From Chlorocebus sabaeus (taxonomy: Eukaryota; Chordata; Mammalia; Primates; Cercopithecidae): a stretch of 64,000 nt of DNA. Of the stretch, positions 53,602-64,000 are shown in pieces. The translations under genes were made by a program, and so were the position numbers. Location of the stretch: contig NC_132909.1 of NCBI RefSeq assembly GCF_047675955.1, forward strand, positions 41,157,931 through 41,221,930, written 5' to 3'. Below the pieces are notes generated by a model, which worked only from the letters and a program-made list of their open reading frames with translations, was not told the DNA's origin and made no database searches. Position 1 is the stretch's first letter. Each line of letters begins with the position of its first letter.

Positions 53602-53907
53602 CCGGGCATGGTGGCTGATGCCTGTAATCCCAGCACTTTGGAAGGCTAAGGTGGGTAGATCACCTGAGGTTAGGAGTTCGAGACCAGCCTGGCCACCATG
53701 GTGAAGCCCTGACTCTACCAAAGATACCAAAATTAGCTGGGCGTGGTGGCAGGCACCTGTAGTCCCAGCTACTCAGGAGGTTGTAGCAGGAGAATTGCTT
53801 GAATCCAGGAGGTGGAGGTTGTAGTGAGCCAAGATTTTGCCATTGCACTCTAGCCTGGGTGACAAGGGCAAAACTCCATCTAAAAATAAATAAATAATAA
53901 ATAAATA
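53602..53907 (+). mobile_element. Alu
   Basis: Full-length with an (AATA)n tail. Confidence 0.95.
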
Positions 53908-54019
53908 TGAGAGTTCCTGTGTTCATGGCTGACAAATGACAAAAACAGCACAAAAACTATATATTTTTCATACTATTGAGCTGTTAATGACAAAAATACA
54001 GTATCTGAAGCATTGTTAT

Positions 54020-54112
54020 TAATATGTAATATATAATTATATATGATATGTATATTTATAATATATATAATTATAATTATTATATATAATACATATAATT
54101 TTATATAGAGAG
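54020..54112. repeat. (TA)n-rich tract
   Basis: Almost pure A/T with imperfect 'atatataatt' palindromes, followed by an Alu. Confidence 0.9.
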
Positions 54113-54115
54113 ATA

Positions 54116-54268
54116 ATTTTTAGACAAGAATCTTGCTCTGTCACCCAGGTTGAAGTGCAGTGGCACAGTCTCAGCTCACTAAAACTTCTGCATTTCAGTG
54201 TCAAGCAATTCTCATGCCTCAAATTCTTGAGTAGCTGTGATTACAGGTGTGAGCCACTGCATACAGTT
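54116..54268 (-). mobile_element. Alu, internally deleted
   Basis: Antisense right monomer joined to the 'ttacaggtgtgagccactgc' end. Confidence 0.88.
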
Positions 54269-54327
54269 AATTTATATATACACACACACACACATATATA
54301 TTTATTTATTTATTTATTATGATTATT

Positions 54328-54600
54328 TTTTTTTTTTTTGAGACAGTCTCGCTCCGTACTCCAGGCTGGAGTGCAGTGCAGCCTCCACCCTCTGGGTTTA
54401 AGTGATTCTCCTGTCTCAGCCTTCTGAGTAGCTGAGACTACAGGCATGCACCACCACTCCTGGCTAATTGTTGTATTTTTGGTAGAGACATGGTTTCACC
54501 ATGTTAGCCAGGCTGGTTTTGAACTCCTGACCTCAAGTGATCTGCCCACCTTTGCCTCTCAAAGCACTGGGATTATAGACATGAGTCACCATGCCAAGCT
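54328..54600 (-). mobile_element. Alu
   Basis: Antisense, preceded by (CA)n and (TTTA)n tails at 54275-54320. Confidence 0.94.
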
Positions 54601-54609
54601 AAAAATATA

Positions 54610-56870
54610 TTTTCAAGTTGACAGATAAAATGCGTATTCTGCAAAACAATATTTTGAAGTATGTATACATTGTGACGTGCTTAATTCTAGGTAATTAATG
54701 CTTTACCTCACATAGTTAATATTTTTGTTGAGAGGTCACATGGCATTGTCTTAACATTTTTCAAAAATAGAAATACATAATAATGAACTATAGTCACTGT
54801 GCTGTATAACAAATCTTTTGAACTTATTCCTCCTATTCAACTATAATTTTATATATTTTTTTCCAACACTCCATTTCTTCTAAATACCTTGGCATCTGGC
54901 ATTCACCTTTATATTCTCTACAGCAATAACATTGTTTTTTAGAATTTATGTGTAAGTGATATCATATTATTAATTCTGTGCCTGGCTTATTTAAATTAAT
55001 ATAATGTTCTCCAGGTTAATCCATGTTATTGAAAGTAGTAGAATTTTCTTTTTTAAAAGATGAATAGTATTGTTTAAGTATACCATATTGTCTTTATTTA
55101 CTCATTAGATGTCAAACTATTGACTGTATTTTGGCTATTGTGAGGAGTGCTGCAAACAATATAGAAGTGCAAATGTTTCTTCATCCTGATTTTATTTGTT
55201 GTGGATATATGTCCAATATTGAAATTATTGTATTATGTAATAGTTCTGATTTTATGTTTTTTTGTGAGATCTCTTTTGTTTTTCCTAATGGCTGTCCTCA
55301 TTTACATTAAAACCAACAGGGTGGAAGCATTCCTTTTTCTTCACATCTATGACAAGACTTTCTTTTATTTTTAATAAAAATCATTCTATCAGTAGTGAGC
55401 TGATATCTCATAGTTTTTTTGGGGGGGGGCATGCCTTTCTCTGATAATAATTGACATTGAGCATTTTTAATTATATTTTTTGGCTATGTATATGTCTTTT
55501 CTTGAAATTATTTAAGCTTTTTGTTTTAGTTGTTGTTTGTTTTTTGCTGTATAGTTATTTGAGTTTGTTATATTTTTTGATATTAACCTCTTGTCACATG
55601 TATGATTTGCAAATATTTTGTCCCATTTTTTAGTGTCTCATTCTATCCTATCAGATTCTGTGCAGCAGCTTTTTAATTAGAAGTAATGTGAGAGCCTGGC
55701 CCAGTGGCTCACACCTGTAATCCTAGCACTTTGGGAGGCTGATATGGGTGGATCACCTGAGGTCAGGAGTTCAAGACCAGCCTCATCAACATGGTGAAAC
55801 CTCCTGTCTACTAAAAATACAGAAATTAGCTGGGTGTGGTGGCACTTGCTTATAATCCCAGCTACTTGGGAGGCTGAAGCAGGAGAATCGCTTGAACCTG
55901 GAAGGCGGAGGTTGCAGTGAGCCGAGATCATACCACAGGACTCCAGCATAGGCAAAAGATCGAGACTCCATCTCAAAAAAAAAAAAGTAATCGGAGTAAT
56001 CTATTTTTCCTTTGGTTATCTGGGATTTTGAGGTTAAATAAATTCACTGCCCACGCCAATGTTATTGTGCTTTCACTGTATTTTTTTGGTAGAAATTTTA
56101 GAGCTTCAGGCCTTGTGTTTAAGAACCTAATGTTTTTGAGTTGATTTTTATATGTGGTGTGAGATTAGGGTCTCGTTTTATTGCTGTGTTTGTGGATGTA
56201 AAGTTTCCTTAACACTGTTTGTTGAAGATAGTGTTCTTTCCCTAAGAAACTGTCACCTTTACATTTGTATAAAATGTATTTAATTTATTACTTTACTGTT
56301 CTTTAGATTATAATGTACAGGTCTTTCAACTTTTTGGTTAAATGTATTTCAAAGTATAGTTACTAAAGTTTTTGTAGATGGAATTGTTTTTAAATTTCAT
56401 TTTGACATATTCTGTATAGAAATGCCACTGAATTTTGGGTATTGCTTTTGTATTCTGTAAGTTTAATGAATTTGTTTATTATAATAGTTTTCAGTAATGT
56501 CTTAGGCCTTTCTATACTTAAGATTACATATAGAAATAGAAGATTATTAAACAAGGGATAATTTAACTTACTTTTTCCAATTTGGATGCATTTGGTTTTA
56601 TTCTCTTCTCACTTATGTTTAGTAAGACTAAAAAAGTGGGCATCCTTGTCTTGTTCTTGCTCTTAGAGTAAAATCTTAAACTTTTTTTGGTTTAGTATGT
56701 AGTTAACTGTGCATTTTTTTGTTGTTATAAATGGTATTTATCAGCTTGAGGTGCATTTCTCCTATATCTATTTTTTTTCAGATTTATTATGAGGGAATGT
56801 TGAATTTTTTCAAACTTTTATTCTGCATCTTTTTAAATAGAGTTGTGAGATCACAACTAATTCTATCTGT
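54610..56870 (-). mobile_element. L1, antisense (3' end and ORF2 part)
   Basis: The antisense 3' region ('gatgaatagtattgtttaag' type) begins near 54700 and runs back through ORF2-like sequence to about 56870. One Alu (55691-55987) interrupts it. No intact frame. Confidence 0.75.
55691..55987 (+). mobile_element. Alu in L1
   Basis: Full-length. Confidence 0.95.
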
Positions 56871-57677
56871 GAACATCTATCTCTATGCATGGAAACTACA
56901 AAATTTAGAGAAAGTAGATAAACCTATGGATACATACTGCTTCTAAGATTGAACCAGAAATAAACAGAAGTCTTGAAGAGAGCAAAAATGCATAAAGTGT
57001 ATAATGAAATTAAATTAGTAATTAGAAAAAAAAACTACCAAAAAGTCCTGGATCATATGAATCCACAGAAAATTTTACCACATATGCAAAGATGAGCTAG
57101 TCCTACTGGTATTGATTGTTTTCCAAAAAAAACACTAAGGTGGGATTCCACCCTAACTTACTAAGTAAAATTAGTATCATTTTGATACCAAATGTAGTGA
57201 AGACAGCACAACAACAAAAACAACTACAGGCCTATATTCCTGGTGAACATTGAAACAAAAATCAATGAAATACTAGGAAGCTGAGTTCATAAAGAAATAA
57301 AGTTATTTTGCCACAATCGTGTGAGCTTTATTCTATGAATGCAAGAATATTTCATCATATGCAAGCTAATAACTGTAACTCACCATGTGAAGATAATTTT
57401 AAGCAAAAACTTATACCACAGTATATGCAGAAATAGCATTCAAGAAAATTGAATACTGACTCATTAACATATTCTCAAAAAGCAGGCATTCAAGAAACAT
57501 ACCTCAATACGAGGCATCTATGACAAATCCTCAACCAACATCATACTGAACAGACAAAAGCTGGATGCATTCTCTTTAAGAATAAAAATAATACAAGAAT
57601 ATTCACTCTAAACAGTCCTATTCAACATAATTCTGGAAGTCCTAGCAAGAGCAATCCAACAAAGAAAAGGCATCCAA

Positions 57678-57964
57678 GGCCGGGCGCGGTGGCTCAAGCC
57701 TGTAATCCCAGCACTTTGGGAGGCCGAGACGGGCGGATCACGAGGTCAGAAGATCGAGACCATCCTGGCTAACACGGTGAAACCCCGTCTCTACTAAAAA
57801 ATACAAAAAAAAAACTAGCCGGGCGAGGTGGCGGGCGCGTGTAGTCCCAGCTACTCGGGAGGTTGAGGCAGGAGAATTGGCGTAAACCCAGGAGGTGGAG
57901 CTTGCAGTGAGCTGAGATCGCGCCACTGCACTCCAGCCTGGGCGACAGAGCGAGACTCCGTCTC

Positions 57965-57990
<26 letters not shown>
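57678..57990 (+). mobile_element. AluY, Old World monkey type, in L1
   Basis: Perfect 17 bp target duplication 'aaagaaaaggcatccaa' (57661-57677 and 57991-58007). Confidence 0.97.
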
Positions 57991-57995
<5 letters not shown>

Positions 57996-58450
57996 AAAGG
58001 CATCCAAATAAAAAAAAGGAAGTCAAATTATCTGCACTGACGATATAATTCTTTTTCTAGAACACTTCACCAGAAGACTCTTCAGCCTAAAAAAAGACTA
58101 AAACAAAGTCTTAGGAGACAAAATTAATATACAGAAATGAGTAACATTTTTGTACACCAATAACATTCAAGCTAAGAAAAAAATCAAGAACATAGTTCTA
58201 TTTACAATAGCTGCGAAGAAAAAATAATATACCTAGAAATGCATCATATCAAGGAAGCAAAATATTTCTACAAGGAGAACATAAAGCTGCTGAAAAAAAT
58301 CAGAGACAAAGCAAATACATGGAAAAGCATTTCATGCTTATGAATTGAAGAATCAGCATAATTAAAACATTCATGCTGCCTAAAGCAAACTACAGATTAA
58401 GTGCTATTTCTATTAAACTATCAATTTTTTTTATAGAATTAAGAAAAAAA

Positions 58451-58758
58451 GGCTGGGTACAGTGGCTCACGCCTATAATCGCAGCACTTTGGGAGGCTGA
58501 AGTGGGTGGATCACTTGAGGTCAGGAGTTCAAGACCAGCCTGGTCAACATGGTGAAACCCTGTCGTTACTAAGAATACTAAAAAAAAAAAAAAAAAGCCA
58601 AGTGTGATGTTGCATGTCTGTAATCCTAGCTACTCAGGAGGCTGAGATGGGAGGATTTCTTGAACCCAGGAGTCAGAGGTTGTGGTGAGCCAAGATCATG
58701 CCACTGCATGCTCCAGCCTGGGCGACAAAGACTCCATCTCAAAAAAAAAAAAAAAAAT
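58451..58758 (+). mobile_element. Alu in L1
   Basis: Full-length with a mid A-rich run of 17 A. Confidence 0.94.
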
Positions 58759-59816
58759 TCTAAAATATGGAAGAATCAAAGAACTCAAATAGTCAAAGCA
58801 ACTTTAGACAAAAAGAACAAACCTGGAGACCTCCCATTTATCTTTAAACTGTACTGCAAGCTACAGTAATCAGTATAACATGGTTCTGGTACAAAAGTAT
58901 ACATATAGACCAACGGAAAAGATGAGAGATCCCTGAAATAAAGCTACACTACTACAATTAACTTACTGAAAAAGTGTACAGAAATAAAGGGAAAATAACT
59001 TCCTATCTAATAAATGATAGTGGAAAAACTGGCTAGTCACATGCAGAAGAAAACTGAATCCCTACCTCATGTCATAAAAAATGTAACTCAGGATAGATTA
59101 AAGACTTAACTCTGAGAGTCTTCAATCTACAAAAATCCTAGAACACCTGGAAAGTACTCTCCTAGACGCTGGCCTTTGGAAAGAATTTATGACTAACACC
59201 TTATAAATGAATGCAACAAAAATAAAAGTTTTAAAATGGCACCTAAGTAAACTAAAAAGTTTTGCACAGTAAAAAGCTATCAACAAACATACAACCTACA
59301 ATATGGAATAAAATATTTGCATACTATATACAGCAATGAATTAATACATGGAATCTAAAAGAAATTTAATAAAAAAGCAGACAAGTGATATAAATACTTC
59401 TCAAAGGAAGACATAAAAGCTGCCAATAAACACGCAGAAAATTGCTCAAGATCTCATCATAGAGATGTAAAGTTTTGGAGAGAAGAAAATCTTTATAAAC
59501 TGTTGGTGGAAATGCAAATTCAGCCCCTGTGAAACAGTTTCTAGATTTTTCAAAGAACTAAAAATAGAATTGCCATTTTACCCATTAACCTCTTTTTAGG
59601 GTATCTACCCAAAGGAAAAGAAAGTATTTTACCAAAATGACACTTGCACTTACATATTTATTGCAGCACTATTTACAGTAGCAAAAACATAGAATTAGGT
59701 ACTTATGAATATTTGATTGGAATTTTAAAATGAGGCATTTATACACCATGAAATACTGTGTGTCCACAGAGAATAAAGTAATGTCCTTTGCAGCAACATG
59801 GATGTAGCAGAAGGCG

Positions 59817-60118
59817 TTTTTTTTTTTTTTTTTTTTTTGAGACAGAGTCTCGCTGTGTTGCCCAGGCTGGAGTGCAGAGGTGTGATCTTGGCTCACTACA
59901 CGCTCCACCTCCCAGGTTCACGCCATTCTTCTGCCTCAGCCTCCCCTGTAGCTGGGACTACAGGCACCTGCCACCACGCCTTTCTAAGTTTTTGTACTTT
60001 TAGTAGAGACAGGGTTTCACCGTGTTAGCCAGGATGGTCTTGATCTCCTGACCTTGTGATCCACCCGCCTCGGCCTCCCAAAGTGCTGGGATTACAGGCG
60101 TGAGCCATGGCGCCGGGG
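59817..60118 (-). mobile_element. Alu in L1
   Basis: Antisense; 'agaaggc' before and 'cgaaggcc' after suggest a short target duplication. Confidence 0.94.
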
Positions 60119-60420
60119 CCGAAGGCCACTATTCTAAGCAAATTAACATGGAACAGAAAAGCAAATACATGATTTCACTCATAGGTGGGAGGTAAAACAT
60201 TTCGTGCACATAGAAACAAAGATGGAAACAAACACTGGAAATTTTAAAAAGGAAGAAAGGGAGACAAGCCTTGAAAAACTGCTTATCAGGTATAATGTAC
60301 ACTACGTGGGTAATGGCATTATTAACTGTGCAAACCTCAAGGTCCTGATTTATACTTGTTACAAATTTGCACATGTACCACCTGAATCTGAAAATAATAA
60401 AATGTTTCGTGGTATAATGC

Positions 60421-61365
60421 CATGTTACATTTCTCCAGTTCTGAATTAGTTATAATTAGGGTTGAGAGATGGAATCATTTGCCCCTTTAAGCATAGGGGT
60501 ACATGTTTTTATACCAGGTCTCCCCATGTTCTATAAGCTAGCCTCTCTGAAAGCTCTTGGCCTATAGCTCAAGAAATGTTTTATTCTCAAGTATGCAGAT
60601 AAAGTAAAAGACAATGTGAGATTGTGAAAATCATGCTAAATCCCTTCATTAGGAAAAGAAGACATTTTTCTTAAAAAAATGCATAAAAGTCTAATGTCCA
60701 TAGCCTAAGAATAATGAAAGAGTAGTTTCAGACCACACTGCTGCAAATGCTTACTCCATCACAAGAAATAGAAATAATGGGTCAGAAAGTATTTTTAGAG
60801 TACTTTTAAAAATCTATTGCAGTGTTTAAAATTTTGTCTTTATTATCTTATCATATAGAAGTCTGTACTTTAAAAAGCCATGAATCTTATATTAATATGC
60901 TCACACATATATTTTCCCTAGAAAAGTGCTGGTGTGTTTGCAATGAATATGTAGCATTTCTGGCTTTCTTTGTGCTGCTGTGTTTGTGTGAAATAAGAAG
61001 ACAGGAAATAAAGCAGAGTTAACCATGACATTTCTAGTTTCTACAACCACAACATCTGAAATGTGTTATGTCAACAATAAATAATGGCAGTATTTCAACA
61101 TATAGAAATGTAAATTGATACTTTATGTTTTTAGCTTTTTTATAGTTTATAAAAATTTATAGTCTCTGAATTATTATAAATTAAACAACTTGAACATGGA
61201 GATACCAAAAAGTTTTATCTAAATGATAGTATTAATATCTTAATAGCTTATGATTGTGAGTCACAGTTGCCCCACTGGGTTTACTGGAAAGCAGTTATTT
61301 ATCTCCTAAGTGTAGGTGGAGAATAGGTTTTTATAACGCTAAGCATACAGTTTATTTATTTATTT
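60421..61365. other. Unassigned sequence
   Basis: AT-rich, no gene or repeat recognised. Confidence 0.4.
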
Positions 61366-61646
61366 ATTTTGAGACAGAGTTTCCCTCTTGTTGCCCAGGT
61401 TGGAGTGCAATCTTGGCTCACTGCAACCTCTGCCTCCCAGGTTCAAATGATTCTCTTGCCTCAGCCTCTCAAGTAGCTGGGATTACAGGCATTTGCCACC
61501 ATGCCTCGTTAATTTTTGTATTTTTAGTAGAGACAGCATTCCACCATGTTGACCAGGCTGGTCTCAAACTCCTGACTTCACGTGATCCACCCACCTTGGC
61601 CTCCCAAAGTGTTGGGATTACAGATGTGAGCCACCTCTCCAATCCC
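61350..61646 (-). mobile_element. Alu
   Basis: Antisense with a (TTTA)n tail. Confidence 0.94.
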
Positions 61647-61744
61647 AGGTCTTTTAAAATTAGCACTGTTTAGATTTGTACAAAATTCATAGGTTTGCAG
61701 TAACAGAAGCTTTAATATTTTTTCCTAATAGAAGTGAAAAAGTG

Positions 61745-62092
61745 GCCAGGTGTCCCAGCACTTTGGGAAGCCAAGACGGATGGATCACCTGAAGTCAGAG
61801 TTTGAGACCAGCCTGACTAACATGGTGAAACCCCATCTCTACTAAAAATACAAAAATTAGCCAGGTGTAGTTTTGGGCGCCTGTAATCCCAGCTACTCAG
61901 GAGGCTGAGTCAGGAGAATCACTTGAACCTGAAATGCAATCAGGAACCACTTGATACCGAGTTTCACTCTTAACTATTATACCCTCTCAACCTGGGAGGC
62001 AGAGGTTGCAGTGAGCCAAGATCTCACCATTGCACTCAGCCTGGGTGAGAAACCAAGACTCCGTCTCAAAATAATAATAATAATAATAATAA
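61745..62092 (+). mobile_element. Alu carrying a 60 bp non-Alu insertion
   Basis: An Alu with a deleted 5' end and an (AAT)n tail. Between 'cttgaacct' and 'gggaggcagagg' it holds foreign sequence at 61929-61988, which is an inverted copy of 62279-62338. Confidence 0.93.
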
Positions 62093-62740
62093 TGAAAAAG
62101 CAATAAAATTAGCTTTTTAAAAATAAGTTTAAAAGAAACTTCACATTTGTTCATTAGGCTTAGAAATGAGTACTTTAAAGCAAAATCAAGTTCTACATAC
62201 TATCTAAGGGTAAAAAGAAGTGGTTTGTAAATTCCTCTTTATGTCTACTAAATTGGAAAATTCAAAGCCAAAATGGATGAGAGGGTATAATAGTTAAGAG
62301 TGAAATTCGGTATCAAGTGGTTCCTGATTGCATCTCAGTTCTGCTGTTTATGGGCTGCTTGACCCTTCAGCTGTACAGTGAGGATAGTGGTGCCTAAATC
62401 CTAGGGTTTTGTTAAAATTAAAGCAGGTAATATAATGTGCCAGAAGAGCATCCAACACATGGCAAATGTACAGAATATTTAGCTCTTATTTGTCAATTCT
62501 GTTAGATTGTGATCAATGTTAAGCCTAAAAACCAGGTGACCACATCAGTGGATTGTACCTATGTTGGTTCTACTCAGTCAGTCTGAGGCTGTATAGTAGT
62601 TGAATGTTTCTAATACTATCCTTGCCAAATTATCATATATTCACATATGTATGTGTGTGTTTCCTGAAATTTTAAGATGAACTAGCATTTTCTTCTCTGG
62701 CCAAATTTCTTAAAGCTTTTTTTGGTCTTTGATTCTAAAA
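62093..62740. other. Unassigned sequence
   Basis: No gene recognised; contains the source copy of the inverted duplication. Confidence 0.4.
62279..62338. repeat. Source copy of the inverted 60 bp duplication
   Basis: Unique-looking DNA whose reverse complement is found within the Alu at 61929-61988 with two mismatches. Confidence 0.93.
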
Positions 62741-63450
62741 AAGTATTAGTATTTTTGATTGGCAAATCAGAGTTGTATACATTTATGGGGAACAATATGA
62801 AGTTTTAGTATATGTATATAATATGGAATGAAAAAGTCCAGTTAAGTAACATCAATTCGCTTATCATTTTTGTGGTGAGATATTTGAAATTTACTCTTAG
62901 TCATTTTGAAATATACAATACATTACAGTTTACTGTAGTCACACTGCTGTGCAATATATCTCAAAACCTATTTACCCTGTCTATTTGAAACTTTGTATGC
63001 TTTGGTCGACAACTCCCCCTCCCTTCCCCTCCCCTCTTTCGATGGAGTCTCACTCTGTTGCCCAGGCTGGAGTGCAGTGGTGCAGTCTCGGCTCGCTGCA
63101 TCCTCCCTCTCCCGTGTTCAAGCGATTATCCTGCCCCAGCCTCCTGGGTAGCTGGGATTATAGGCATGCGCCACCACGCCCAGCCAACAACTCCCTGTTT
63201 TCTTCTCACCATACCAGTGAAACAACTGATAACCATTGTTGCACTTTCTATTTTTGTGAGTTAAAATTTATTAGATTCTACATATAAATGAGGTCATGCA
63301 GTATTATTCTGTCTCGGACTTCTTCCATCTAGCGTAATGTCTTCTGAATTTATCCATTTTTTTTGAATGATAGATTTTCCTCTTTTTGAGACTGAATAGT
63401 ATTCCATTCAGTATCTGTGTCAAAATTTTTTAAAATTAATTTAAATATGT
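62741..63450 (-). mobile_element. L1 3' end, antisense, interrupted by an Alu fragment
   Basis: Antisense L1 3' sequence ('aatgaggtcatgcagtatta', 'tagcgtaatgtcttctgaat', 'actgaatagtattccattca'). Confidence 0.65.
63037..63186 (-). mobile_element. Alu, half element
   Basis: One monomer flanked by 'caactccc' on both sides. Confidence 0.85.
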
Positions 63451-63683
63451 ATTTATTACTGGTTGAAAAATTTGTGTTATGAAAGGATACTTCTGTGTTA
63501 AGCAGGTATCAATGCAATTCAGCATTAAATGTCTTCCTAATAGTTTGTACTGAGCACTAACCATAACGCTATATATGTGTCAATGAATTTAATTCTCCCA
63601 ATAACTTAATACCATAGGTATTATAAATATTCTCATTTTACAGAGGAAGAAAAAGAGCCACTGAGAAAAAACAACTTGCCACA

Positions 63684-63945
63684 ACAGCCCAGGCTGGAGT
63701 TTAGTGGTTTGATTTTGGCTCACTGCAATCTCCACCTCCTGGGTTTAAACGATTCTCATGCCTCAGCCTCCTGAGTAGCTGGAACTACAGACGTGCAACA
63801 CCATCCCTGGCTAATTCTGGTATTTTAGTAGAAATTGAGTTTTTACATGTTGGCCAAGCTGGTCACAAACTCCTGGCTTTATAGATCCTCCCACCTTGGC
63901 CTCCTAAAGTACTGAGATTACAGGCGTGAGCCACTATGCCCAGCC
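63684..63945 (-). mobile_element. Alu, old
   Basis: Diverged antisense Alu lacking the poly(T) end. Confidence 0.9.
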
Positions 63946-64000
63946 TAATATAAATATTTCCTGAATGCAGGAAAAGTTATGCAGATAGTTTCTCATAGGT

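Larger units (their letters stand above)
56880..60420 (+). mobile_element. L1, sense (ORF2 part to 3' end)
   Basis: ORF2 reverse-transcriptase-region sequence ('cctatattcctggtgaacat', 'atcatactgaacagacaaaa') proceeds to the 3' region near 60400. Three Alus interrupt it. It is heavily mutated. Confidence 0.82.

Overview
The window is primate nuclear DNA and looks like part of a KRAB zinc-finger (KZNF) gene cluster of the ZNF91 type, found in human on 19p12. Several of its youngest Alus (near 5256, 6961, 40214, 46121, 50819 and 57678) carry the 'ggctcaagcctg' and 'ctagccgggcgagg' variants that I associate with Old World monkey AluY. I therefore read the source as a cercopithecid such as a macaque or relative. 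This is an inference from Alu variants, not a search result.

Layout. 1-3172: an old L1 broken up by a younger L1 and three Alus. 3173-5960: Alus and unassigned sequence, possibly old LTR-element debris. 5965-8665: a minus-strand KZNF promoter with exon 1 and the start of intron 1; the rest of that gene is not visible in the window. 8667-10370: Alus. 10395-22715: a roughly 12 kb satellite-like array built from a ~37 bp monomer with ~73 bp, ~375 bp and ~1.5-2.1 kb higher-order periods. 22716-24500: probable retroviral debris. 25035-27658: an ERV1/HERV9-like provirus inserted in an Alu, with ATGG target duplication. 29600-31270: a plus-strand KZNF promoter and exon 1, paralogous and inverted relative to 5965-8665. 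32938-33064 and 33874-33969: KRAB-A and KRAB-B exons. 37290-45159: an antisense class II (betaretrovirus-like) ERV in intron 3. 48767-50169: a zinc-finger exon with 13 C2H2 fingers. 50170-50770: decayed finger repeats beyond a frameshift stop. 50800-64000: Alus, two opposed L1s and unassigned sequence.

The one convincing protein-coding gene is the plus-strand KZNF, with exons 29915-30021, 32938-33064, 33874-33969 and 48767-50169+. Splice phases join perfectly and predict a 542-residue protein: Met, KRAB A, KRAB B, linker and 13 fingers. It should act as a DNA-binding repressor through KRAB/TRIM28. The finger array shows very recent internal duplications and a C-terminal truncation. A second KZNF fires away from it, so the two promoters are head to head, about 21.5 kb apart, with the satellite array and the ERV1 provirus between them.

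The most unusual things are the hierarchical 37 bp array, a 60 bp inverted templated insertion inside an Alu (61929-61988, copied from 62279-62338), the recombinant finger and finger-loss history of the KZNF, and a small ORF retained in both paralogous promoters.
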